In this document: one piece after another, positions 51,684 through 59,022 of the stretch
Numbering within the stretch: position 1 is the stretch's first letter
How the letters are laid out: every line of letters starts with the position of its first letter
Assembly: GCF_017303215.1 (NCBI RefSeq)
Contig: NZ_JAEMWU010000001.1
Span: 124,001-188,000, forward strand
Direction: 5' to 3'
Length of the DNA stretch: 64,000 bases
From: Microbacterium esteraromaticum
GTDB lineage: Bacteria > Actinomycetota > Actinomycetes > Actinomycetales > Microbacteriaceae
The notes under the pieces: model-generated
Told to the model about the DNA's origin: nothing
The model's input: only the letters and a program-made list of their open reading frames with translations
Database searches by the model: none
Position numbers and translations under genes: made by a program

Positions 51684-51692
51684 TTATCCACA
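51684..51692 (+). other. Single TTATCCACA (DnaA-box-like) motif
   Basis: One perfect consensus DnaA box in an otherwise unannotated gap between repeat B1 and the small gene. No cluster of boxes or AT-rich unwinding region is present, so this is not an origin. Confidence 0.3.
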
Positions 51693-51820
51693 GATCTGCC
51701 GCACCCACCCCTCGACTTGCCCTTGACGAAACTTCGAATGTTCTTTCGCGCCATCCCCTGCACAAGAGCACGATTCTATGAGCGATCCTGAAATGGACCA
51801 CTCGCGCAAAGGAGCCCATC

Positions 51821-51931
51821 GTGAACCGCAACGAGACCAACGAACTCTTCGACACCGATGCACACCTGTTCATCGGTCGCCCGCTCTGGTTCGACAAGCA
51901 CCCCTCGCAGGCCGAGGGCGAAGACTACTGA
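51821..51931 (+). CDS. 36-residue small protein
   Basis: GTG start with a perfect AAAGGAG 6 nt upstream; product begins VNRNETNELFDTDAHL, has a central FIGRPLWFDKH and ends SQAEGEDY. Third codon positions are almost all G or C (about 31 of 36), the local coding signature. A 19-bp terminator follows 10 bases after the stop. It is hydrophilic and acidic with an aromatic centre, with no signal peptide or membrane span. I do not recognise it; a regulatory peptide, a RiPP-like precursor or a small subunit are all possible. Confidence 0.65.
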   Translation: MNRNETNELFDTDAHLFIGRPLWFDKHPSQAEGEDY

Positions 51932-51941
51932 GCCTGCACTG

Positions 51942-51988
51942 AGCGCCGCAGACCCCTCCCGAATAGCCGGGAGGGGTCTGCGGCGCTT
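51942..51988. terminator. Terminator of the small-protein gene
   Basis: Perfect 19-bp stem (51942-51960 with 51969-51987) and an 8-base loop, followed by TTGA. Only weakly U-rich but very stable. Confidence 0.85.
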
Positions 51989-52088
51989 GAGGACAGGATG
52001 GATGCCCGGCGCAGGACGGATGCCGGGAATTCACCCTGTTGTCGCGTGATCTCCTATTCCGGGCAACGGGACGGCGACGTCGAATCTG

Positions 52089-52739
52089 TCAGGCGTCACT
52101 CACGGGCACCGGACGCCGGGTGCGAGCGCGGATGCCGAGCACGATGGCCAGCACTCCGAGGAGGGCTGTGCTGATCACCGGCAGGTAGACGACGGTGAAT
52201 CCGCCGAAGGCGGGCGCCGCCGTGAATGTCGCGGCGTAGAACGCGAAGGTGGCCCCCACCGCCCACAGCGGCGCCCAACTCCAAGGCGACGGCACCGCGC
52301 GGGCCCGGCCGATCAACGTCGCGGCGAGCAGCGTCAACACGCCGACGACCAGGAAGTACGGCAGGAAGATCGCTGACCAGGAGTCCTCCTGCGCGTACGG
52401 GTTCTGCGGGTCGTCGAGGACGAGGGTCGACAGCCACGTGGCGGCGACCGGCGCCGCGACGAAGACCTGCAGGATCACGACCAGCGTGCTGATCGGCCTG
52501 CGACCGGTGATGCTTCCCGCGCGGCCGAGTCCGATCACGAGGATCAGCACGCCGATCGCCCACAGCCAGTCCTTGACGTAATACGTCCAGTCCGGCATCG
52601 AGCCGATGATCCCGGCACGGAACAGCAGCATCCGCAGCACGACGAGCAGCGCCGACATCAGCAGCAGCGCGCCACCGATCACCCAGGTGCGCTGCCTCGC
52701 TCGGACATCGCAGTCACCGGCATCCGACGTCGCGTCCAT
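52089..52739 (-). CDS. Integral membrane protein
   Basis: 216 residues, about six membrane helices (around 18-40, 55-75, 85-105, 122-143, 150-172, 178-200) and a short charged C-terminus. An extra-membrane loop WLSTLVLDDPQNPYAQEDSW lies between helices 3 and 4. No family recognised. The ATG at 52739 is 6 nt after TAGAGT. It lies between the two copies of repeat family B. Confidence 0.72.
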   Translation of the reverse strand: MDATSDAGDCDVRARQRTWVIGGALLLMSALLVVLRMLLFRAGIIGSMPDWTYYVKDWLWAIGVLILVIGLGRAGSITGRRPISTLVVILQVFVAAPVAATWLSTLVLDDPQNPYAQEDSWSAIFLPYFLVVGVLTLLAATLIGRARAVPSPWSWAPLWAVGATFAFYAATFTAAPAFGGFTVVYLPVISTALLGVLAIVLGIRARTRRPVPVSDA

Positions 52740-52745
52740 CCGCCC

Positions 52746-52751
52746 ACTCTA
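52746..52751 (-). promoter_or_regulatory. -10 element of the membrane protein gene (leaderless)
   Basis: TAGAGT, six bases, ATG 52739 on the minus strand. Confidence 0.5.
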
Positions 52752-52796
52752 GCCAGCGGTCCCCCGCCACCCCGGCGCGCGGCGCGCAGCACGCAG

Positions 52797-52869
52797 GAGG
52801 ACAGGACATTCGCTGAGAACAGGACGGATTACCGGCATCCGTACTGTCCTCGGCAACGAGCCTGTTCTC
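52797..52869. repeat. Intergenic palindrome, family B, copy 2
   Basis: Arms gaggacagg (52797-52805), gagaacaggacggat (52815-52829), atccgtactgtcctc (52837-52851) and acgagcctgttctc (52856-52869). Same nested four-arm layout as copy 1, in the same orientation. Confidence 0.8.
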
Positions 52870-52890
52870 GACAGCCAACCACGCAGCATG

Positions 52891-52935
52891 AAAAGCCGAA
52901 GCCCCGATTCATACGGCATGAATCGGGGCTTCGGC
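52891..52935 (-). terminator. Terminator of glyS
   Basis: Perfect 18-bp stem (52895-52912 with 52918-52935), 5-base loop, followed on the minus strand by TTTT. It is just past the glyS stop. Confidence 0.92.
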
Positions 52936-52953
52936 GCGAGTGAAACGAGCCTG

Positions 52954-54339
52954 TCAGGCTCCGCGCAGGCGCTCGGCCAGGTACTGCTCGAGGGCGTCGA
53001 GCGGCACGCGCTCCTGGCCCATGGTGTCGCGGTCGCGCACGGTGACGGCGCGGTCGTCGAGCGAATCGAAGTCGACGGTGACGCAGAACGGCGTGCCGAC
53101 CTCGTCTTGGCGGCGGTAGCGGCGGCCGATGGCGCCGGCGTCGTCGAAGTCGATGTTCCAGGTGCCGCGCAGGGTGTCGGCGACCTCACGCGCCAGCGGC
53201 GACAGGCGCTCGTTGCGCGACAGTGGCAGCACGGCGACCTTGATGGGCGCCAGGCGCGGGTCGAGCTTGAGCACGGTGCGCGTGTCGGTGCCGCCCTTGG
53301 CGTTGGGCACCTCTTCTTCTTCGTACGCGTCGACCAGGAAGGCCATCATCGAGCGGGTCAGACCGAACGAGGGCTCGATCACGTAGGGCGTGTACCGCTC
53401 GCCCGAGGCCTGGTCGAAGTAGGTCAGGCTCTGGCCCGATGCCTCGGAGTGGCTGGAGAGGTCGTAGTCGGTGCGGTTGGCGACACCCATCAGCTCGCCC
53501 CACTCCTTGCCGGGGAAGCCGAAGCGGTACTCGAAGTCGATCGTGCCCGCCGAGTAGTGCGCGCGCTCCTCTTCGGGAACGTCGAACTGACGCATGTTCT
53601 CGGGGTCGACCCCCAAGTCGATGAACCAGTCCCAGCAGGCCTTGACCCAGTGCTCGAACCACTCCTGCGCCTCGGCCGGAGGAACGAAGTACTCGATCTC
53701 CATCTGCTCGAACTCGCGGGTACGGAAGATGAAGTTTCCGGGCGTGATCTCGTTGCGGAACGCCTTGCCGACCTGGCCGATGCCGAACGGCGGCTTCTTG
53801 CGCGAGGCGGTGAGCACGTTCGAGAAGTTCACGAAGATGCCCTGCGCGGTCTCGGGGCGCATGAAGTGCAGGCCAGACTCGTCGTCGACGACACCCAGGT
53901 ACGTCTTGATCAGGCCGGAGAACGACTTAGGCTCGGTCCAACGACCACGGGTCCCGCAATCGGGGCAGACGATGTCGGCCATGCCGTTCTCGGGCTGACG
54001 CCCCTTCTTCGCCTCGAACGCCTCGATGAGGTGGTCCTCACGGTGACGCTTGTGGCACTGCAGGCACTCGACCAGCGGGTCGGTGAAGGTCGCGACGTGG
54101 CCGGAGGCCTCCCACACGCGCTTGGGCAGGATGATCGACGAGTCGAGGCCGACCATGTCGCCACGGCCGCGCACGAAGGTCTGCCACCACTGCCGGCGGA
54201 TGTTCTCTTTCAGCTCGGTACCGAGGGGACCGTAGTCCCATGCCGAGCGGGAACCGCCGTAGATCTCACCCGCTTGGAACACGAACCCGCGGTGGCGGGC
54301 GAGGGCGATGACCTTGTCAAGACGGGACTGTTCGGCCAC
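52954..54339 (-). CDS. glyS: Glycine--tRNA ligase (alpha2 type)
   Basis: 461-residue class-II synthetase. Motif 2 is [21 protein letters not shown] in segments ([20 protein letters not shown]), motif 3 [15 protein letters not shown] zinc-type insertion carries CLQCHKRH and [10 protein letters not shown]. The C-terminal anticodon-binding domain begins near [16 protein letters not shown] 54339 has GGAG upstream; a longer in-frame ATG start was not chosen. It is a single-gene unit with its own terminator. Confidence 0.95.
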   Translation of the reverse strand: MAEQSRLDKVIALARHRGFVFQAGEIYGGSRSAWDYGPLGTELKENIRRQWWQTFVRGRGDMVGLDSSIILPKRVWEASGHVATFTDPLVECLQCHKRHREDHLIEAFEAKKGRQPENGMADIVCPDCGTRGRWTEPKSFSGLIKTYLGVVDDESGLHFMRPETAQGIFVNFSNVLTASRKKPPFGIGQVGKAFRNEITPGNFIFRTREFEQMEIEYFVPPAEAQEWFEHWVKACWDWFIDLGVDPENMRQFDVPEEERAHYSAGTIDFEYRFGFPGKEWGELMGVANRTDYDLSSHSEASGQSLTYFDQASGERYTPYVIEPSFGLTRSMMAFLVDAYEEEEVPNAKGGTDTRTVLKLDPRLAPIKVAVLPLSRNERLSPLAREVADTLRGTWNIDFDDAGAIGRRYRRQDEVGTPFCVTVDFDSLDDRAVTVRDRDTMGQERVPLDALEQYLAERLRGA

Positions 54340-54462
54340 GGTGGCTCCAATGGTCGGATGCTGCGGGGAATTCGCCCGAGAAGCGGGCATCCTCATCCTA
54401 CCGGCGAGCCCCTCGCGCGGTGGCCCGCCCTCGGATGCCCTCCGAGGGTCGGAGGCCAGCGC

Positions 54463-55152
54463 CTACTCGCTGAAGAGGTAGCCCCGGCCGGTCTCGAACC
54501 CGGCCACGCGCAGTCCGCGCCCGAGCAACTGCTCGACCTCGCCGCGCAGGCGCAACCGCCACTCGTGCGCCGCGGCGGGGTCGGACTCCCGCATCGCCTC
54601 GACGTCGGCGGGGATCTCAAGCGTGGCGACGACCGCATCGGATGCCGGAGGCCTCGCGATATCGGCGAGCGCCCACTCGACGTCGAACCGGTCGCTCTCG
54701 TCACCGGCATCGCCGCCGCCGAAGATGCCGTACTGGTTGACGGCGTAGTCGGTGACGCGGGCGCCGAGCACGGTGAGGAAGAAGTGGGCGTTGCGCGCCA
54801 CGAGCGGATCGAAGGTCCACGTGATGCGCCCGACCTCGCGCGAGAACGCCCACTGACGCTGGTGCTCCTTGAGCTCACGCCCCCAGCCGCGGCCACGGTA
54901 ATCGGGAAGCAGCGCGGTGATGTGCGAGTGCATCGTGCGCCGGCCCGGCACACCGAAGAACGCCACCGAGGCGCCGACCATGCGCTCATCACCGTCGTCG
55001 CCGTCGAACAGGCCGACCACATAGTTTCCGGACTGCTGCAGAGCACGCAGTGTGCCCGCGTCGATCACCCGCTCGGGCCCGCGGATCGAATCCAGCAGCC
55101 CCTGGGCTTCGATGATCAGTTCAACAGTGTCGAGATCTCGGATGGTGCGCAC
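54463..55152 (-). CDS. GNAT-family acetyltransferase-like protein
   Basis: 229 residues. The acetyl-CoA loop is ALLPDYRGRGWGRELKEHQR (Q/RxxGxG/A type), followed by the pattern TWTFDPLVARNAHFFLTVLG, which is typical of the group of predicted GNAT proteins related to COG3375. Substrate unknown. GTG at 55152 has CAGACT six bases upstream. It is divergent from the HTH gene, and the shared gap holds that gene's promoter and operators. Confidence 0.8.
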   Translation of the reverse strand: MRTIRDLDTVELIIEAQGLLDSIRGPERVIDAGTLRALQQSGNYVVGLFDGDDGDERMVGASVAFFGVPGRRTMHSHITALLPDYRGRGWGRELKEHQRQWAFSREVGRITWTFDPLVARNAHFFLTVLGARVTDYAVNQYGIFGGGDAGDESDRFDVEWALADIARPPASDAVVATLEIPADVEAMRESDPAAAHEWRLRLRGEVEQLLGRGLRVAGFETGRGYLFSE

Positions 55153-55158
55153 GCCCCC

Positions 55159-55164
55159 AGTCTG
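55159..55164 (-). promoter_or_regulatory. -10-like element of the GNAT gene
   Basis: CAGACT does not overlap the coding region: on the minus strand it is followed by gggggc and GTG 55152. Confidence 0.4.
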
Positions 55165-55200
55165 CCCCTCGATGCCCCGATGCCGAAACCGGCGTGGTGA

Positions 55201-55246
55201 GCAACCCAGGTTGACACCGCAGTCTGTAGCAACCTAGGTTGACACC
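55201..55246 (+). promoter_or_regulatory. Leaderless promoter with two operator repeats before the HTH gene
   Basis: An 18-base sequence, gcaaccyaggttgacacc, occurs at 55201-55218 and 55229-55246 with one mismatch; each holds the dyad CAACC(C/T)AGGTTG. TTGACA (55211-55216) and TAGGTT (55235-55240) give a -35/-10 pair with 18-base spacing, and the ATG follows 6 nt later. The HTH product is the likely ligand. Confidence 0.75.
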
Positions 55247-55492
55247 ATGGAATCCACGCAGCTCGCAGCCGTAGCCGCAGACACCGCTGATCCGAAGCGG
55301 GGCCTTCGTGCCGTCGCGTCTCTGCGCGCACTGGCCGACACCCTGGAGCTGCGCCAGGTCGAAGCGGCACTGCGGTCGGGCATGACCTGGCAGGAGATCG
55401 CCGACGCCCTCGGCGTCACCCGCCAGGCCGCACACAAGAAGCACGCCAAGCGGGTCGACCCCACAATCCCCACCCCCAGGAGAAACGCATGA
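55247..55492 (+). CDS. Small helix-turn-helix protein
   Basis: 81 residues. An N-terminal helical region (ALADTLELRQVEAALRSG) leads to a clear helix-turn-helix, MTWQEIADALGVTRQAAHKK, and a basic tail. This small type is found upstream of Clp-N domain genes in actinobacteria. It is probably an autoregulator binding the repeats at its own promoter. The start is leaderless. It overlaps the next gene (ATGA). Confidence 0.85.
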   Translation: MESTQLAAVAADTADPKRGLRAVASLRALADTLELRQVEAALRSGMTWQEIADALGVTRQAAHKKHAKRVDPTIPTPRRNA

Positions 55493-56475
55493 ACAAGTTC
55501 GTCCGCGTCGCGCAGACAAGCCAATCGCTCTCACTCTCCGCCATGGAGGAGGCCTCACGAACCGGGCACCGTGAAGCCGACCTCGAACACCTCCTGCTCG
55601 CGCTGGTCATCACCGATCAGAACGCGGGGCAGGCACTGCGCGAGCTGGGCATCGACATCGAGACCGCACGCCGTGCCGTTCAAGAGCAGCATGAGATGCA
55701 GTTGGCCACCCTCGGCATCGAGACGCAACTCCCCGCTGCGGGGCCCATCGTGTTTCACGAGACCGATGGGTACACGTGGAGCAAGCGGGCCACCGACCTG
55801 CTCGCCCGTTCCAGCGGCAAAGGACGATCCGGGGATGCCGCAGCTGTTCTACGGGAACTCGTCGCAGAGCCAAGCGGCTTGATCAGTGACATCCTGCAGA
55901 GGCTCGGGACGACCCCCGCAGAAGTGACCTCGCGTCTCGACCGCATCGATGCGGCCCGTCGCACGCCCTCACCCCGTCCAAAGAAGAAGGGCCGCGCAAC
56001 GATGGCATCCGAGACCTTCGTGCCTGCCCCTGTCGATGAGGTGTGGCGCTTCGTGTCCGACCCGGCGCGCGTGCCCTCCTGGGAGCCGAGCATCGGCGAG
56101 GTGGACACTACTGATCACGAGGCGCGAGTCGACTCCGTCTGGGAGGGGCGCGCCCCGGAACACCGCCCCGACGGGCGCCCCACGAAGGTCCGGCCGGACT
56201 TCAGACGACGAACCATCGAACTCGTCACCGCTCAGCGGCCCGAGCGCGCCGTCTGGCGCTTCGCCTATCCCGATGCGGCGAACGCGAGCCCGGTCACCAC
56301 GACTTTCGACCTCTCCGCCACGACCGGCGGAACGCAGGTCACCATCACCCTCTCCTGGTCTCGCAGGCCGGGCTGGCGGCGCGTCGTCGGTATCGCGCTG
56401 CGCCCCGTACAGAAGTTCGTCATGTGGATAATGCTCTTCCAGATCGGCGGAGCCGTCAGCCGCGAGTTCCGTTGA
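55489..56475 (+). CDS. Clp N-terminal domain fused to SRPBCC domain
   Basis: 328 residues. Residues 1-150 form a Clp N-terminal repeat domain (FVRVAQTSQSLSLSAMEEAS, READLEHLLLALV, AGQALRELGID, and a second repeat from YTWSKRATDLLARS) without any AAA ATPase. A basic Pro/Lys linker (PSPRPKKKGRA) leads to a START/SRPBCC lipid- or ligand-binding domain from about 168 (ASETFVPAPVDEVWRFVSDP). Such a fusion could recognise a ligand and present it or itself to ClpC-type machinery, but this is inference. Coupled to the HTH gene by ATGA. Confidence 0.85.
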   Translation: MNKFVRVAQTSQSLSLSAMEEASRTGHREADLEHLLLALVITDQNAGQALRELGIDIETARRAVQEQHEMQLATLGIETQLPAAGPIVFHETDGYTWSKRATDLLARSSGKGRSGDAAAVLRELVAEPSGLISDILQRLGTTPAEVTSRLDRIDAARRTPSPRPKKKGRATMASETFVPAPVDEVWRFVSDPARVPSWEPSIGEVDTTDHEARVDSVWEGRAPEHRPDGRPTKVRPDFRRRTIELVTAQRPERAVWRFAYPDAANASPVTTTFDLSATTGGTQVTITLSWSRRPGWRRVVGIALRPVQKFVMWIMLFQIGGAVSREFR

Positions 56476-56501
56476 CGGCAGACTCGCACGCCGTTGCACC
56501 C

Positions 56502-56575
56502 AACTCCGGAGAAACCTCGCTGTGCAGGGCGTCAGGTGCCAGATCAGTTGCCCGCGCCCACGAATCTCCGGAGTT
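56502..56575. repeat. Intergenic palindrome, family C, copy 1
   Basis: aactccggagaa (56502-56513) and atctccggagtt (56564-56575), inverted with one mismatch; each arm contains the 8-base palindrome CTCCGGAG. The inner 50 bases differ from copy 2. It lies between convergent genes. Confidence 0.8.
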
Positions 56576-56614
56576 GTGAACCGTCGAAGGCGCCGAGGGG
56601 CCGCCGCCGCACTC

Positions 56615-57934
56615 TCACACGGCGCGCAACGCGTCGCGATCGAGGTCGGCCACCGAAGTCAGCCCGGCAAGGCCCAGGGTGATGTCGAGTTCGGCGAGCA
56701 CGTTGCGGATCACCTCTCGCACGCCCCACTCCCCGGCGATGCCGAGCCCGTAGGCGTACGGGCGTCCGAGCGCGACCAGGTCGGCACCGAGCGCGAGGGC
56801 GATCACGGCGTCCGCACCGCCCCTCACCCCGGAGTCGAAGATCACCGGCATCCGCCCGCCGATGCGCTCGCTGATCTCGGGCAGCACGTCGAGCGTAGGC
56901 ACCGAGCGGTCGATCTGCCGACCGCCGTGGTTCGAGATCCAGACGCCGTCGGCTCCGGCATCCGCCGCCCTCTCGGCATCGTCCGGATGCACGATGCCCT
57001 TCAAGATGATCGGCAGCGACGTCCATTCACGCGCTTTGGCGAGGTCGTCCCACGTGAGTGTCGGGGTCGAGAACACGTCGAGGAATGTCTCGACGGCAGC
57101 GCGCGGCAGCGGCGAGCGCAGGTTGTCGCGCAAGCTGCGGCTGCCGGTGAGAGCGGCGCCCCTGCGCGCGATCGACAGCCCGGCGGCGATCGTCTTGGGC
57201 GTCACCCTCACGGCCGGACTGTCACCGGAGGAAGCGGATGCCCGTTGCTGCACCAACTTCTGGAACACCGGGTCGGAGGTGTACTGGGCGATACCCATCC
57301 CCCTCGTGAACGGCAGGTAGGCCAGATCGAGGTCGCGTGTGCGCCACCCGAGCAGGTGCGTGTCGAGCGTGACGACGATCGCCTCGCATCCCGACGCTTC
57401 GGCGCGGGCGAGCAGTGACGCGTTGAGCTCATCGGAGGCCGACCAGTACAGCTGGAACAGTCGCGGAGCGCCCGGTGCGGACTGCGCGATCCGCTCGAGC
57501 GGGAACGACGCCTGGTTCGAGACGGTGTACGGCACACCCGCGGATGCTGCCGCCCGCGCCACGGCGAGATCGGCCTCGGGGTGCGCGAGTTCCATGACCC
57601 CCAAAGGCGCAAGCAGCAGGGGTGTGGGTCGGGTGCGCCCGAGGAACTCCACCGACAGGTCACGACTGCTCACATCGCGCAACGGACGCGGCCACACCTG
57701 CCAGCGGCCGAAGGCGGCGCGGTTCGCGGCCACGGTCGCCTCCGCGCCGGCGCCCCCGGCCACGTACGCATACGCTTCGGGCGTGAGCGCCGCCTGTGCG
57801 GCGGACTGGAGCGCGGTCGCATCGATCGGCACGGCCGGTCGTTCACCGCTGATGCCCGCACGGTAGATATCGGACTGCGTGCGGCGTGAGATGCCCCGCG
57901 CCGCCGCCGGATCGTTCGGAGCCACGTTGCTCAT
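56615..57934 (-). CDS. FMN-dependent alpha-hydroxy-acid oxidase (lactate 2-monooxygenase-like)
   Basis: 439-residue TIM-barrel flavoenzyme. FMN-binding and catalytic marks: LLLAPLGVMELAHPEADLAV, VVTLDTHLLGWRTRDLDLAY, ILKGIVHPDDAERA, the catalytic His in ISNHGGRQIDRSVPTLDVLP, and FDSGVRGGADAVIALALGAD. The long loop between barrel strands 4 and 5 (about residues 210-270) matches lactate 2-monooxygenases rather than short lactate oxidases. It would convert L-lactate to acetate and CO2 or to pyruvate. ATG 57934 with TAGGGT 6 nt upstream. Confidence 0.88.
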   Translation of the reverse strand: MSNVAPNDPAAARGISRRTQSDIYRAGISGERPAVPIDATALQSAAQAALTPEAYAYVAGGAGAEATVAANRAAFGRWQVWPRPLRDVSSRDLSVEFLGRTRPTPLLLAPLGVMELAHPEADLAVARAAASAGVPYTVSNQASFPLERIAQSAPGAPRLFQLYWSASDELNASLLARAEASGCEAIVVTLDTHLLGWRTRDLDLAYLPFTRGMGIAQYTSDPVFQKLVQQRASASSGDSPAVRVTPKTIAAGLSIARRGAALTGSRSLRDNLRSPLPRAAVETFLDVFSTPTLTWDDLAKAREWTSLPIILKGIVHPDDAERAADAGADGVWISNHGGRQIDRSVPTLDVLPEISERIGGRMPVIFDSGVRGGADAVIALALGADLVALGRPYAYGLGIAGEWGVREVIRNVLAELDITLGLAGLTSVADLDRDALRAV

Positions 57935-57940
57935 GCGGTC

Positions 57941-57946
57941 ACCCTA
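57941..57946 (-). promoter_or_regulatory. -10 element of the hydroxy-acid oxidase gene (leaderless)
   Basis: TAGGGT, six bases, ATG 57934 on the minus strand; the divergent gene has the identical hexamer. Confidence 0.5.
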
Positions 57947-57967
57947 TCCTCACGGGCCGCACCCCAG

Positions 57968-57973
57968 TAGGGT
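57968..57973 (+). promoter_or_regulatory. -10 element of the TspO-like gene (leaderless)
   Basis: TAGGGT, six bases, ATG 57980. Confidence 0.5.
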
Positions 57974-57979
57974 CGTGCC

Positions 57980-58783
57980 ATGACGAGCGCGGGCACAGCA
58001 GTACTCCGGCAGTCGACCGTCATCGCTGCGGCGGTCTTCATGCTCATTGGTGCGACCATTGGCGGCGGTGCGCTCGGGGGCACTCCGGTGCAGGATCTGC
58101 AGGACGGCGCTCTTTCCGCGCAGGGGTCATATCTTGCTCCGGCAGGACCGGCCTTCGCGATCTGGTCGGTCATCTACGTGGGCCTCATCGGGTACACGGT
58201 GTGGCAGGCGCTGCCCTCCCAGCGCGAAGACCCCCGGCAGATGCGCACCGGCTGGTGGGTGGCCCTGTCGATGCTGCTCAACGGCCTCTGGCTGGTCACC
58301 GCCCAGTTCCTCACACTGCCGCTGACCGTGCTGGTGATCGCAACCCTGCTGGCGGTGCTCGCCGTGATCATCGTGCGCCTCGACACGCCACCCGCACGCG
58401 GATGGGTGGACCGCCTGCTGCTCGATGGTGTGATGGGTCTGCACTTCGGGTGGGTGACGATCGCCACCGTTGCCAACACGGCCGCCTGGCTCACGCAGAG
58501 CGTCCCCGGCCAGTGGGCGCAGTCTGCCGATGCGTGGGGCATCGCGGTGCTGGTCGTCGTTCTCGTGATCGCCGCGCTCAGCGGGTTCGTCACCGGCAGG
58601 ATCGCCCCGGCCCTGGCAACCTCGTGGGGCCTGGCTTGGCTGGCGGTGGGGCGCATCACCGATCAGCCGCACAGCGACGCGATCGGGATCACCGCGATCA
58701 TCGTGGCCGGTGGCATTTTGGTGGCCGCCGTGGCCGGCAGCCTCCGGCGTCAGCGGCGCCGCGCAGCGGACGCCCCGAGCTGA
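57980..58783 (+). CDS. TspO/MBR-like multi-span membrane protein
   Basis: 267 residues with about seven to eight membrane helices. The segment PAGPAFAIWSVIYVGLIGYTVWQALP followed by RTGWWVALSMLLNGLWL is the conserved tryptophan-rich TspO-like pattern, but the protein is longer than classical five-helix TspO (about 160) and belongs to the extended group of unknown function. It is divergent from the hydroxy-acid oxidase and has leaderless spacing at its ATG. Confidence 0.72.
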   Translation: MTSAGTAVLRQSTVIAAAVFMLIGATIGGGALGGTPVQDLQDGALSAQGSYLAPAGPAFAIWSVIYVGLIGYTVWQALPSQREDPRQMRTGWWVALSMLLNGLWLVTAQFLTLPLTVLVIATLLAVLAVIIVRLDTPPARGWVDRLLLDGVMGLHFGWVTIATVANTAAWLTQSVPGQWAQSADAWGIAVLVVVLVIAALSGFVTGRIAPALATSWGLAWLAVGRITDQPHSDAIGITAIIVAGGILVAAVAGSLRRQRRRAADAPS

Positions 58784-58886
58784 GCTGCCGGCGAGCCCCG
58801 AAGGATCCGCGCCCCGAGGGGTCCGCGCCCCGAGACCCCGCCCGAGTCGATGATGATCAGCCAGCAGCGAGGTGGATTGCGTTCAT

Positions 58887-58960
58887 AACTCCGGAGAACC
58901 CCGGCTGAAACGGCCGAGATCGGCGGTTCTGCCGGCTGTGGCATCCGATTCTCCGGAGTT
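58887..58960. repeat. Intergenic palindrome, family C, copy 2
   Basis: aactccggagaa (58887-58898) and ttctccggagtt (58949-58960) are perfect 12-base inverted arms. An inner imperfect pair (ccggctgaaacggcc near 58901 with ggcggttctgccgg near 58921) gives a nested four-arm form. The rest of the 58784-59022 gap holds nothing evident except the next promoter. Confidence 0.8.
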
Positions 58961-59010
58961 GCGTGCACTCGTGGCTGTACACGACGCGGCCAGGCGTGCT
59001 CCAGTGGCGA

Positions 59011-59016
59011 TAGCCT
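59011..59016 (+). promoter_or_regulatory. -10 element of the MFS gene (leaderless)
   Basis: TAGCCT, six bases, ATG 59023. Confidence 0.5.
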
Positions 59017-59022
59017 GTGCGA

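Noticed and set aside
51684-51692. Replication origin
   Set aside because: Only one DnaA box, no box cluster, and no dnaA/dnaN/gyr genes in the window.
51780-51972. Alternative 60-codon frame from ATG 51780 over the small gene
   Set aside because: It has no ribosome site and an Arg/Pro-rich product; the overlapping 36-residue frame has AAAGGAG and proper codon bias.
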